Assembly (NCBI GenBank): GCA_937958815.1
Contig: CALGMR010000008.1
Span: 1 to 64,000 of the forward strand
DNA length: 64,000 bases
Reading direction: 5' to 3'
Source: an uncultured Rhizobiaceae group bacterium
GTDB taxonomy: Bacteria > Pseudomonadota > Alphaproteobacteria > Rhizobiales > Rhizobiaceae
A program made the position numbers and the translations under genes. Below the pieces are notes generated by a model that did not search any database, was not told the origin of the DNA, and saw nothing but the letters and a program-made list of their open reading frames with translations. This document shows, piece by piece, positions 9,491-19,536 of the stretch. How positions within the stretch are numbered: the first letter of the stretch is position 1; every line of letters starts with the position of its first letter.

Positions 9491-11620
9491 TTATTCTTCG
9501 TCTTCGTCGTCTGCGAATTCTTCGCCAGTTTCCTGATCGACAACTTTCATGGAAAGGCGAACTTTACCACGGTCATCAAAGCCCATCAGTTTGACCCAGA
9601 CTTTGTCGCCTTCGCTGACAACATCTGTTGTTTTACCAACGCGCTCGTCTGCCAATTGTGAAATGTGTACGAGGCCATCTTTGGCGCCAAAGAAGTTCAC
9701 GAATGCACCGAAGTCCACTGTTTTCACAACAGTGCCTTGGTAAATCTCGCCGACTTCTGGATCGTCAGTGATGGAACGGATCCATTTCACAGCAGCGTCG
9801 ATTTCTTTTGCAGAAGAAGAAGCAACCTTCACTGTACCATCGTCTTCGATGCTGACTTTCGCGCCAGTTTTCTCAACGATTTCACGGATCACTTTGCCGC
9901 CTGAACCAATCACTTCACGGATTTTATCCGTTGGGATTTTGAAACTTTCGATGCGCGGGGCAAACTCACCAAGTTCTGCACGACCTTCTGTCAAAGCGTT
10001 CGCCATTTCACCAAGAATGTGAATACGACCGTCTTTGGCCTGATCGAGAGCCACTTTCATGATCTCTTCAGTGATGCCCGTGATCTTGATGTCCATCTGC
10101 AAAGACGTGATGCCTTCTGATGTACCAGCCACTTTAAAGTCCATGTCGCCGAGATGATCTTCGTCACCAAGAATGTCGGACAATACAGCGAAGTCGTCGC
10201 CTTCTTTGATCAAGCCCATCGCGATACCAGCAACTGGTGCCTTCAGCGGAACACCGGCGTCCATGAACGCAAGTGATGTGCCGCAAACGGTTGCCATGGA
10301 AGACGAACCGTTTGATTCAGTGATCTCAGAAACCGCACGAAGTGTGTATGGGAACTCTTCTTTGTTTGGAAGAACCGCACGAACCGCACGCCATGCGAGC
10401 TTACCGTGGCCAATTTCACGACGTGATGTGAAACCAATACGGCCAGTTTCACCTACTGAGTATGGTGGGAAGTTATAATGCAGCAGGAAATTTTCCTTGT
10501 AGGTTCCTGTCAGTGCATCGATGAACTGTTCATCATCACCTGTGCCCAATGTGGCCACAACGATTGCTTGTGTTTCACCGCGTGTGAACAAAGCTGAACC
10601 GTGGGTACGCGGAAGAATTCCAACTTCTGATTCAATGGCGCGCACTGTTGAAAGGTCACGACCATCAATACGTTTCTTCGTTTTGATGATTGAACCGCGA
10701 ACCACTTTCGCCTGCACCGATTTGAAAACTTCACCAAGAGTGTTGGCTTCTTCTTCAGTGGACTCTTCTGTCAGGAACTTCTCTTTGGCTTTTGCTTTTG
10801 CAGCGTCCAAAGCGATGTAACGGTCTTGCTTGTCAGCGATTGTGTAAGCTTTGTCGATGTCTTTGCCGACCAGCTTTTCAACTTTTGCCATCAGATCAGA
10901 ATTGTCTGGCGCAATATGCTCGCGAGGCTCTTTTGCGCATTTCTCAGCAAGAGCGATTACAGCGTCGATGACAGGTTGGAATTCTTTGTGACCAAACATC
11001 ACAGCGCCAAGCATCACGTCTTCTGACAGGATTTTGGCTTCTGATTCCACCATAAGAACAGCGTCGTTTGTGCCTGCAACAACGAGGTCGAGATCGCTCT
11101 CGTCCATTTCGTCGATATTTGGGTTCAAGACATATTCGCCATCAATCAAACCAACACGTGCGCCACCGATTGGACCTTGGAAAGGCACGCCGGACAACGT
11201 GAGGGCTGCAGATGTTGCAATCATTGCAACGATGTCTGGATTGTTTTCCATGTCATGAGACAAAACAGTACATGTGACTTGCGTGTCGTTCTTGTAGCCA
11301 TCAGCAAACAATGGGCGGATTGGGCGGTCGATCAAACGGCAAACGAGCGTTTCGTTTTCTGATGGACGCGCTTCACGTTTAAAGAAGCCGCCTGGAATTT
11401 TACCAGCAGCATAAGCTTTTTCGATGTAGTTTACAGTCAGCGGGAAGAAGTCGAGACCCGGCTTTGGCTGCAGTTGAGAAACAACGTTACACATAACTGT
11501 TGTTTCGCCGTATGTAACAATAACGGAGCCGTGGGCCTGGCGGGCAACTTGGCCAGCTTCAAGCGTGAGCGGACGTCCGCCCCATTCGATTTCCACGACG
11601 TGTTTTTCAAACATTGACAT
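9491..11620 (-). CDS. pnp: Polyribonucleotide nucleotidyltransferase
   Basis: 709 aa; [33 protein letters not shown] domain [17 protein letters not shown]-terminal S1 domain. Confidence 0.97.
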   Translation of the reverse strand: MSMFEKHVVEIEWGGRPLTLEAGQVARQAHGSVIVTYGETTVMCNVVSQLQPKPGLDFFPLTVNYIEKAYAAGKIPGGFFKREARPSENETLVCRLIDRPIRPLFADGYKNDTQVTCTVLSHDMENNPDIVAMIATSAALTLSGVPFQGPIGGARVGLIDGEYVLNPNIDEMDESDLDLVVAGTNDAVLMVESEAKILSEDVMLGAVMFGHKEFQPVIDAVIALAEKCAKEPREHIAPDNSDLMAKVEKLVGKDIDKAYTIADKQDRYIALDAAKAKAKEKFLTEESTEEEANTLGEVFKSVQAKVVRGSIIKTKKRIDGRDLSTVRAIESEVGILPRTHGSALFTRGETQAIVVATLGTGDDEQFIDALTGTYKENFLLHYNFPPYSVGETGRIGFTSRREIGHGKLAWRAVRAVLPNKEEFPYTLRAVSEITESNGSSSMATVCGTSLAFMDAGVPLKAPVAGIAMGLIKEGDDFAVLSDILGDEDHLGDMDFKVAGTSEGITSLQMDIKITGITEEIMKVALDQAKDGRIHILGEMANALTEGRAELGEFAPRIESFKIPTDKIREVIGSGGKVIREIVEKTGAKVSIEDDGTVKVASSSAKEIDAAVKWIRSITDDPEVGEIYQGTVVKTVDFGAFVNFFGAKDGLVHISQLADERVGKTTDVVSEGDKVWVKLMGFDDRGKVRLSMKVVDQETGEEFADDEDEE

Positions 11621-11984
11621 TCAATAGTTTCCTTCGTGTGCGGCCACACGGCGCCTATCGCCGGGTGCACGAACCGCACGGATTTTCATTTTTTGGTAGA
11701 AGTGTGCCTTGCATGAACCGCACGAAAAATGCGCTCAAACCCGATAACAATTTTGAGGAAAAGGGGTCGCTTCTTAAAGCAACCATATTGCATCATTTGC
11801 CGCATCTTTTTGCACCACCGTGGCGCAACGTACAAAAGGGCAAATATCCCTTCCTTTAAGGTCCGTCGAGGGCAAGACAATAAGAGACACTTTAAACGTG
11901 CCGCTGATAATCCTGCCCCTATCCTTCTAGGACCACTCTACCAATACCCAAAGTCTAACAGAATGTGAGACTTCAAACAACAAA

Positions 11985-12008
11985 CGGCGAATCTGAATTG
12001 ATCCGCCG
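11985..12008 (-). terminator. Hairpin/attenuator between rpsO and pnp
   Basis: CGGCGAATC(tgaatt)GATCCGCCG, 9-bp stem with one G-U, followed on the minus strand by a T-rich tract (GTTTGTTGTTTG). Confidence 0.6.
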
Positions 12009-12024
12009 CCTGAATTCTTCAAAT

Positions 12025-12294
12025 TTATCGGCGAATACCGAGGCTTGTGATGAGCTTTTTGTAACGCTCTTCGTCTTTGCGCTTCGTGTAGTCGAGAAGC
12101 GAACGACGTGTCGCCACCATTTTCAAAAGGCCGCGACGAGAATGGTTGTCTTTCTTGTGGCCCTTGAAATGTTCTGTAAGATTGTTGATGCGTTCTGTGA
12201 GGATAGCAACTTGCACCTCTGGAGAACCGGAATCACCTTCAGTTGTGGCATATTCCTTGATCAATTCTGCTTTGCGCTCAGGCGTAATCGACAT
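12025..12294 (-). CDS. rpsO: 30S ribosomal protein S15
   Basis: [57 protein letters not shown]; track ORF is 5'-overextended; SD-like AGGAG upstream of 12294. Confidence 0.96.
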   Translation of the reverse strand: MSITPERKAELIKEYATTEGDSGSPEVQVAILTERINNLTEHFKGHKKDNHSRRGLLKMVATRRSLLDYTKRKDEERYKKLITSLGIRR

Positions 12295-12383
12295 CGGGAT
12301 ACTCCTATATAGTAAGGGAAAAGAGACGCCTGGGCCGGGATGTCGTCCAGCAAAGGCCAGTGATGTACACAAAGTACGCGGGC

Positions 12384-12412
12384 GATATAGGCTTGATTGG
12401 TACAAAACGCAA
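12384..12412 (-). promoter_or_regulatory. Candidate sigma70-type promoter for rpsO-pnp
   Basis: Minus strand TTGCGT-N17-TATATC about 90 nt upstream of rpsO. Confidence 0.4.
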
Positions 12413-12454
12413 GAGCGGTGCAACCCCGCTTGAGACCAAATAAGGGATATTCAA

Positions 12455-12880
12455 ATGCACACAGCGCGTCTTGTTCCGGAACTGTATTGCACAGATATTG
12501 CAACCAGCTTGCGGTTTTATGTCGATCTCATCGGCTTTGAAATTCTCTGGGAACGGAGAAAGGAGAAATTCGCCTATCTCAACCTCAACGGTGCGCAGTT
12601 AATGCTGGAACAACAAGCCTTCGTTGCGCCTTCAGAGCGAACGTGGTGTTCAGGGCAAGCTCAATATCCATTAGGTCGCGGCATCAATTTTGAAATAGCA
12701 GTGGATGATGCAGATGTTTTATATGAGAATATTGCTGACGCAAAATGGCCGATTTTCCAACAGATCGAAAGCAAATGGTATCAAACTGGCGAAGCGAAGT
12801 CAGGGAACAGACAATTCCTGGTACAAGATCCTGACGGATACCTTTTAAGATTTGCAAGTCCCTTGCGTGAAGGCAGTTGA
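12455..12880 (+). CDS. VOC/glyoxalase-superfamily protein (bleomycin-resistance-like)
   Basis: 141 aa; VPELYCTDIATSLRFYVDLIGFEILWERRKEKFAYLNLNGAQLML ... FLVQDPDGYLLRF. Confidence 0.85.
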   Translation: MHTARLVPELYCTDIATSLRFYVDLIGFEILWERRKEKFAYLNLNGAQLMLEQQAFVAPSERTWCSGQAQYPLGRGINFEIAVDDADVLYENIADAKWPIFQQIESKWYQTGEAKSGNRQFLVQDPDGYLLRFASPLREGS

Positions 12881-12937
12881 TGACTTGGATATGTAATACG
12901 CATTTTTAGGTGTTTGTATGGCTTGTTGCTCTGACTT

Positions 12938-13732
12938 TCAGCGCGTGTTTCGCTTTAACCAGCTGTTCCAGTCTGCGCGGCTGCCGTTGTAAGCGTTGAT
13001 ATCAACATGCCCCTCAATGCCCGGAATTTTGCCAGTTCCCGTATATTGCCAAAACACCCAAGGTCGGCTGCCGTAGATGTATTTTGGTTCGGCTTTTACA
13101 GAACGCAGCCAATACTGATATCCGGGCAATTCGCCATTTGCCAAATTTTCGCGATGAAAATCGACAGTGGTGTAGATGATCGGTTTTTGACCGTAATGGC
13201 GTTCGATGATTTTCAACCAGCGCCCTAGGCGGTTAACCACTGTTGCTGGAGATGGACGCCTTTTGCACGATGGCGATTTTGGGTTCCATTCCACATCAAG
13301 AATGGGCGGAAGGGCTGAATCTCTTTTGGGAACAGTTCGAATATAATTGGCAGCTTGGGCCTCTGGCGTCGCGCAGAAATAGTAGAAGTGATATGCCGAT
13401 CTTGGCACACCTGCGCGGCGTGCATCGCGCCAAAATTCTGAGAACCGCACATCACGATCGTCTTTGCCTTCTGTGGCTTTCACGAATGCGAAGTCCACGC
13501 CGACGCGCTTCACAGTTCGCCAGTTGATCGCTTTGTTGTGGCGCGAAAGATCAATTCCATGCACTGCAAATTCTTTGGGCTGTTTGCCGCGAATTTTCAC
13601 AGGATCGAAATCACCATATTTCAGGTGATCAACGGTATTCACGCGCAGCGCTTTTTCAATGGAATAGTCTGCTTGCGTGCAAGCAGTAAGCGCGACAACG
13701 GCCAAGGATGACAATATATGAGCAGGCTTCAT
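12938..13732 (-). CDS. GH25-family lysozyme-like muramidase, lipoprotein signal
   Basis: VHGIDLSRHNKAINWRTVKRVGVDFAFVKATEGKD; PPILDVEWNP; lipobox-like VALTAC. Start set at MKPAHILSS. Confidence 0.87.
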   Translation of the reverse strand: MKPAHILSSLAVVALTACTQADYSIEKALRVNTVDHLKYGDFDPVKIRGKQPKEFAVHGIDLSRHNKAINWRTVKRVGVDFAFVKATEGKDDRDVRFSEFWRDARRAGVPRSAYHFYYFCATPEAQAANYIRTVPKRDSALPPILDVEWNPKSPSCKRRPSPATVVNRLGRWLKIIERHYGQKPIIYTTVDFHRENLANGELPGYQYWLRSVKAEPKYIYGSRPWVFWQYTGTGKIPGIEGHVDINAYNGSRADWNSWLKRNTR

Positions 13733-13862
13733 TTTTGATCCATTCCATTTTCGATTGTCGCAAAGCCGGCAACCGATTGCCCCCAACACCTAAATGCAAT
13801 GGGTATGGTTAATGAAACCTCAACATAAAGCCCAAATGAGACAGAACTTGGTTAGGTACAGA

Positions 13863-15050
13863 TCATCTGCGCTCTACGCACATGGCAACACCCATGCCAC
13901 CACCAATGCACAATGTCGCCAAGCCTTTTTTGCCATCGCGCCGCTTCATTTCATGCAAAAGCGTGGTCAGTATGCGAGCACCTGACGCGCCAATCGGATG
14001 ACCAATGGCGATTGCACCGCCATTCACATTCACTTTCTCCACATCCCACCCCATTTCTTTGTTTACAGCACAAGCCTGAGCCGCAAATGCTTCATTGGCT
14101 TCGATGAGATCGAGTTCACTGGCATCCCAGCCTGCTCTTTCCAGTGCGCGCCGTGATGCCGGTATAGGGCCCGTGCCCATAATGGTTGGATCGACACCTG
14201 CAGTTGCCCGTGACACGATCCATGCCAGAGGCTCCAGACCACGTTTTTCCGCTTCCGCCTGTGACATCAGCACCATTGCGGCAGCGCCATCATTGATGCC
14301 GGAAGCATTTGCAGCTGTGACAGAGCCTTCTTTGTCAAAAGCAGGTCTCATGCCAGCGATGCCCTCAACTGTTGCGCCGTGGCGAATATATTCATCTTGA
14401 TCAACCACGGTTTCGCTTTTGCGGGATTTTACAGTCACCGGGGCTATCTCTTGTGAGAAACGACCAGCTTTTTGGGCTGCTTCTGCCTTGTTTTGAGAGG
14501 ACACGGCGAAAGTATCCTGCGCTTCACGGGTGATCTGAAATTTCTCAGCAACGTTTTCTGCCGTTACCCCCATATGGTAGCCGTTAAACGCATCCCAAAG
14601 TCCGTCTTTGATCATGGTATCTATCATTTGGAAATCGCCCATGCGCTGGCCGTTTCTCATATGTTGGCAATGGGTCGATAGAGACATGCTCTCTTGGCCA
14701 CCAGCAACGACAATGTTTGCGTCGCCGCCTTCGATCTGTTGCATACCGAGAGCAACCGCTCGTAAACCAGAGCCGCACACTTGGTTGATGCCCCAAGCTG
14801 ATGCTTCTTTGGGAATGCCCGCTGCCATTGCAGCTTGCCTTGCAGGGTTTTGGCCTTGGCCAGCAGTTAAAACCTGTCCCAGTATAACTTCTTCAACTTC
14901 CTGACTGCCGATGCCCGCACGCGCGATTGCAGCTTCAATAGCAACGTGACCCAACTCGTGTGCAGACACGCTGGACAGTGACCCGTTGAAGCTTCCCACT
15001 GGAGTTCTCGCGGCAGATACAATGACGACAGAATTTTCTGGATTTGGCAT
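13863..15050 (-). CDS. phaA: Acetyl-CoA C-acetyltransferase (thiolase)
   Basis: 395 aa; [56 protein letters not shown]. Confidence 0.92.
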   Translation of the reverse strand: MPNPENSVVIVSAARTPVGSFNGSLSSVSAHELGHVAIEAAIARAGIGSQEVEEVILGQVLTAGQGQNPARQAAMAAGIPKEASAWGINQVCGSGLRAVALGMQQIEGGDANIVVAGGQESMSLSTHCQHMRNGQRMGDFQMIDTMIKDGLWDAFNGYHMGVTAENVAEKFQITREAQDTFAVSSQNKAEAAQKAGRFSQEIAPVTVKSRKSETVVDQDEYIRHGATVEGIAGMRPAFDKEGSVTAANASGINDGAAAMVLMSQAEAEKRGLEPLAWIVSRATAGVDPTIMGTGPIPASRRALERAGWDASELDLIEANEAFAAQACAVNKEMGWDVEKVNVNGGAIAIGHPIGASGARILTTLLHEMKRRDGKKGLATLCIGGGMGVAMCVERR

Positions 15051-15150
15051 GTTTTGACGGTTCCAAAAGTGAACAGATTGTTTGTGTTGAGACTTACATG
15101 CTTAAACTGCAAAAAAAAGAGCAAAGGCCATTACACCATTGTAAAACAAA

Positions 15151-18030
15151 ATGGTGTGCAAAAACGCACTTGTTATAGACTGGCCATGGGCTATCGTCTT
15201 TCTTAGTAAGCGACAGGTCTGTTCTAAGTGCCACGCACAAAGTGTTTTGGGGTATGAATTGCAAAAAGACAGCACACTAGCTGATGCCAACAGGCCTTTA
15301 GATCGTAACTTGCTGCGATATGTTTGGCGCCATACACGGGCAGAGCAAATCTGGATTCTGTGCGTTATTATTGCGTCAATGCCCACTTATTTTCTTGTGC
15401 TGGACCTTCCCGTGCGCATCATCAACCAACCCATTCAGGGGGATGGTTTTGAAGTGGTTGGCGCCACGCAAGAGTTTTTGAATATTTCGTTTTCATTGCC
15501 AGAATTTTTGGGCGGTGGTGAATTTGTCATTTTCCAAGGCTTTGAGTTGGAACGTTGGCCATATTTGATTGCCTTGAGTTCACTCTTCCTTGGTCTCGTT
15601 TGCATCAATGGCCTGTTTAAATTTTACATCAACACCTACAAAGGCCGGTTGGGAGAGCGGATGTTGCGCCGTATGCGCTACCAATTAACCGACCGTGTTT
15701 TGCGCTTCCCTATTCGCCATTTCAAGCGGGTGAAGGGATCGGAAATTGCCTCAATGGTGAAAGACGAAGTTGAACCTTTTGGCGAGTTTATTGGTGATGC
15801 ATTCGTACAGCCTGTTTATCTGGGTGGGCAGGCTTTGGTGGCCTTCATTTTTATTCTCAACCAGAGTTTCTGGCTCGGGATGATTGCCGTTGCCATCATC
15901 GCCATCCAAGTGACACTCATTCCATATTTGCGACGACGTGTTCTTGAACTTGGTCGCATGCGTCAACTGACGGCACGATTGCTGTCCGGTCGTATAGGCG
16001 AGATTGTTGATGGCATATCGTCTATTCACGTGAACGACACTTCTAACTACGAACGAGCAGAACTTTCCAGCCGTTTGAGCAAAATTTTCTTCATTCGTTA
16101 TGAGTTGTATCAGCGGAAATTCTTTATCAAATTCATCAACAACTTCTTGGCTCAACTCACACCGTTTTTGTTTTATGTGGTGGGTGGGTATTTTGCGATA
16201 CGCGGCACATTGAATGTTGGCCAATTGATTGGTGTCATCAATGCCTACAAAGACCTTCCATCGCCTATCAACGGCCTGATCATGTGGGATCAAAAGCGCG
16301 TCGATATCAACATCAAATATGCTCAGATTGTTGAACAGTTTAATGTCAAAGACATTGCTGATGCAGAATTGCAGCAGCACAGCGATGATCCTGTAGAGCC
16401 GCTCAGTGGAGAAATTACAGTCAACAATTTGAATGTGGTCGATGATACCGGAACGGCTCTGGTTGAAGATGCTGATTTCACAATTCAAGTGAATGAGATT
16501 GCCTGCGCCATTGGCCCACTTGGTTCAGGTGCGGGTGCCACAGCGGACACTTTGGCTGGATTGATCAACCCAACTTCGGGCCGCGTTTTGTTGAATGGTC
16601 GTCAGCTCACCGAGCTTCCACAACGCATTCGAGGCAGACGTTTTTCTTATTGCGGCAGTGATGCCTACCTACCTCAGTCAACTCTTTTGGACACGCTGCT
16701 TTATGTAAACAAACACGCGCCTTTGCGAGAAACAGACGGCTCTAATATTCCTGAAAAATTGCATCCAAAGACACGAGCGGAAGCGAGAGCGTCCGGAAAC
16801 ACATTGCTGAGTTATTACTCAGATTGGGTTGACTATGAAGCCATGGGTATTTCTGGCCCTGAAGAGATCTACGAGAAAGTTCGTGACGTTCTGGACGTGG
16901 TTGAAATGGGGGAAACCGTTTATCAACTCGCCATGCGTCAGGAATTAGACCCAAAACAGCACCCAGAACTCACGGACAAGCTCGTTGAAATGCGCAAAGT
17001 GTTGCGAGAACATATTGACGGGTCTGAGATTAGCAATCTTGTCGAGGTATGGGATTGGGACGGGTACAATGAACACGCCACGATTGCTGAAAATCTTCTG
17101 TTTGGTACGGCAGTTGAAACAGATGATGTGCAATCAAGCCAACTTGTCGAGAACGAATATCTTCGTTCCATTCTCAAGAAGGACGGATTGGATGAAGCTA
17201 TGTTCGACATGGGGGTGGAACTTGCCGAGACCGCGATTGAACTCTTTGCCGATTTGTCTCCGGGCAACCCGTTTTTTGAACAGTTGAATTTCATGAGCCC
17301 CGAGCAACTTGAGTTGTATGGACCTATTGTTGCCCGTGCCAAGGAATCTGGTTTTGTGGGCGTCAATGAATCAGATCGCCGAATGTTGCTCCGGCTGCCA
17401 TTTGACTATGTTGAGCCGCGCAATCGCCTGCGACTTCTCGACCAAGAATTGCAGGACAAGATTCTCCAAGCCCGCCACAGCTTCCATGAAAACTTGCCGG
17501 AAGAGATGCAAAACTCGATCTCTGTTTACAACTTGGACACTTACAATCCTCACAACTCGGTGCAGGACAATATCTTGTTTGGGCGTGTTGCTTACGGCTC
17601 GTCAAATGGGCCTGAAAAAGTCCAAGCATTGATCAAAGCATTGCTGCGCAAAAATGGTATGGATGATGATCTATTTAGAGCTGGCCTTAATTTTGATATT
17701 GGCACGGGTGGCAAGCGACTTTCCGAGGCCCAAAGACAGCGTCTTATTCTAGCACGCGCACTTTTGAAAAGAGCTGATCTGATGGTTGTAAATCGAGGCT
17801 TGAATGCCTTGGATGCAAAATCTCAAGAAGTGCTGATCAAGCGGGTGATTGAGCGCGCGCGTGGGGAAAATGGAACCAAACCTTTCGGTATCTTCTGGGT
17901 GCTCACATCGCCCAGAATGGCAAGCGAATTTGATCAGGTTTTTGTTTTCCAAAGACAACGACTTACTGCCAAAGGGCATGCAAGTTTGCTGGAAGATACC
18001 GACGATTTTTATAAGCAATTGGTGGCATGA
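15151..18030 (+). CDS. Fused ABC transporter (membrane domain plus degenerate ATPase domain with large insertion)
   Basis: 959 aa track ORF; TM domain, then GPLGSGAGATADTLAGL in place of Walker A, signature LSEAQRQRLILARALLKRADLMVVNRGLNALD. Exact start uncertain, possibly downstream of 15151. Confidence 0.82.
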   Translation: MVCKNALVIDWPWAIVFLSKRQVCSKCHAQSVLGYELQKDSTLADANRPLDRNLLRYVWRHTRAEQIWILCVIIASMPTYFLVLDLPVRIINQPIQGDGFEVVGATQEFLNISFSLPEFLGGGEFVIFQGFELERWPYLIALSSLFLGLVCINGLFKFYINTYKGRLGERMLRRMRYQLTDRVLRFPIRHFKRVKGSEIASMVKDEVEPFGEFIGDAFVQPVYLGGQALVAFIFILNQSFWLGMIAVAIIAIQVTLIPYLRRRVLELGRMRQLTARLLSGRIGEIVDGISSIHVNDTSNYERAELSSRLSKIFFIRYELYQRKFFIKFINNFLAQLTPFLFYVVGGYFAIRGTLNVGQLIGVINAYKDLPSPINGLIMWDQKRVDINIKYAQIVEQFNVKDIADAELQQHSDDPVEPLSGEITVNNLNVVDDTGTALVEDADFTIQVNEIACAIGPLGSGAGATADTLAGLINPTSGRVLLNGRQLTELPQRIRGRRFSYCGSDAYLPQSTLLDTLLYVNKHAPLRETDGSNIPEKLHPKTRAEARASGNTLLSYYSDWVDYEAMGISGPEEIYEKVRDVLDVVEMGETVYQLAMRQELDPKQHPELTDKLVEMRKVLREHIDGSEISNLVEVWDWDGYNEHATIAENLLFGTAVETDDVQSSQLVENEYLRSILKKDGLDEAMFDMGVELAETAIELFADLSPGNPFFEQLNFMSPEQLELYGPIVARAKESGFVGVNESDRRMLLRLPFDYVEPRNRLRLLDQELQDKILQARHSFHENLPEEMQNSISVYNLDTYNPHNSVQDNILFGRVAYGSSNGPEKVQALIKALLRKNGMDDDLFRAGLNFDIGTGGKRLSEAQRQRLILARALLKRADLMVVNRGLNALDAKSQEVLIKRVIERARGENGTKPFGIFWVLTSPRMASEFDQVFVFQRQRLTAKGHASLLEDTDDFYKQLVA

Positions 18031-18077
18031 GATGTTAATGCGTCACCAAAAGACTGGTTTTAAGAAGGGGAAGTGCA

Positions 18078-18554
18078 ATGAGTAAGCTGAAGGATGAAGT
18101 CGATCTTTTACGATCGATACCAATGTTAGCAAACTTGCCAGCCAACAAACTCAAGCTGCTGGCTTTTGCCTCAGATCGTGTCTCGTACGCGCAAGGCGAT
18201 ACGCTGTTTCACCAAGGTGATGATGCTGATGCGGCCTATATTGTAATTTCGGGTTGTGCAGATGTTTTGGTTTCGCCAGATGGCGAGGCCGACCCTACTG
18301 CTGTGGCCCAACTTGGACCAAATTCAGTGATCGGTGATATGGCAATATTATGCGATATTCCAAGAACGGCCACCATTCGTGCCTGCGAAAACTTGGACGC
18401 TTTGAAGATTCATAAAGATCATATGCTGGATATGATGAAAGAAAGCCCCGCACTGGCGTTGGCTGTCTTAAAAGAGATTGTTCAGCGCCTTGCAAAGACA
18501 ACACAAGACCTCTCGGAAGCTCGAGAAGAAGTTGCAAAGTTGCAAGCAGGATGA
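18078..18554 (+). CDS. Cyclic nucleotide-binding domain protein
   Basis: 158 aa; FHQGDDADAAYIVISGCADVLV ... GDMAILCDIPRTATIRA phosphate-binding cassette; no DNA-binding HTH apparent. Confidence 0.88.
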   Translation: MSKLKDEVDLLRSIPMLANLPANKLKLLAFASDRVSYAQGDTLFHQGDDADAAYIVISGCADVLVSPDGEADPTAVAQLGPNSVIGDMAILCDIPRTATIRACENLDALKIHKDHMLDMMKESPALALAVLKEIVQRLAKTTQDLSEAREEVAKLQAG

Positions 18555-18578
18555 GCATAAAACGCAAAAATTTGGAGT

Positions 18579-19442
18579 ATGATTTTGCCTAAACAAAAAT
18601 TCTTCGCAAAGTTTTGGGGTGCTCGTGGCACCATGGCGTCCACATCGGACGACACCAATCGTTATGGTGGCAACACCGCTTGCGTTGAAATAAATTGCGG
18701 CGATGAAACTCTTATCTTTGATGCTGGTTCAGGGCTTCGTTTGCTGGGCGACGACATTATGAAAAGAGCCGTGAAAAATGACAAAAAGGACATTAAGCGC
18801 AAGCGTTTGAATTTGTTTTTTACACACTGTCATTACGATCATATTTCAGGATTCCCATTTTTTGCGCCATTCTTCGACAAAAAGACCAAAATAGACATTT
18901 GGTCAGGACACCTCACAGGCGAAGATAAAACCGAAAGAATGATCTTAAGCTATATGCGCCCCCCATTCTTTCCCGTTGGGCCTGAAGTTTTTGCTGCCAA
19001 ACTTCGCTATAGAGATTTTGAACCCCAAGACCAATTGAAGCCAGCAAAAGGCATCAAAGTGTCTACCCTATCTCTCAATCACCATGATGAGTGCATTGGT
19101 TATCGGGTGGATTTTGACGATCGCAGTATATGCTACATCACAGATACAACCCATATTTTGGGCAGTCCGGACACGCGCATCATTGAGTTCTGCAGAGATA
19201 CCGACTTGATGATCTATGATGGCACTTACACGGATAGTGAGTTCCCGCAATTTGCAAATTTTGGACATTCAACTTGGCAAGAAGGCCAGAGATTGGCGAA
19301 GACAGCTAACGCAAAACGTTATTGCATATTCCACCACCGCCCGAGCCGAACTGACAAAGCGCTCGATAAAATTGAAAAACAAGCAAGAGCGAAGTTTGCG
19401 AAATCTTGGGCTGCCCATGAAGGACTGGTTATAAAGGTATAG
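18579..19442 (+). CDS. Metallo-beta-lactamase-fold hydrolase
   Basis: 287 aa; FWGARGTMASTSDDTNRYGGNTACVEI, HCHYDH metal motif, ITDTTH, FHHRPSRTD. Confidence 0.85.
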   Translation: MILPKQKFFAKFWGARGTMASTSDDTNRYGGNTACVEINCGDETLIFDAGSGLRLLGDDIMKRAVKNDKKDIKRKRLNLFFTHCHYDHISGFPFFAPFFDKKTKIDIWSGHLTGEDKTERMILSYMRPPFFPVGPEVFAAKLRYRDFEPQDQLKPAKGIKVSTLSLNHHDECIGYRVDFDDRSICYITDTTHILGSPDTRIIEFCRDTDLMIYDGTYTDSEFPQFANFGHSTWQEGQRLAKTANAKRYCIFHHRPSRTDKALDKIEKQARAKFAKSWAAHEGLVIKV

Positions 19443-19536
19443 TCACATACTGAACCCAATATCTTGAATGGACTGTGACCCACCAAAAGCACACAATTTA
19501 CAGGCCCATTCTCTCAGAAAGCGATCTACAACTGTA

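Noticed and set aside
10370-10392. Tandem GAACCGCACG copies in pnp matching the leader repeat
   Set aside because: Explained by the coding sequence for RAVRAV; not evidence for a dispersed element.
15751-16488. 245-aa antisense ORF inside the ABC gene
   Set aside because: No recognisable motif; lies opposite a clearly coding membrane-domain region; typical shadow ORF.
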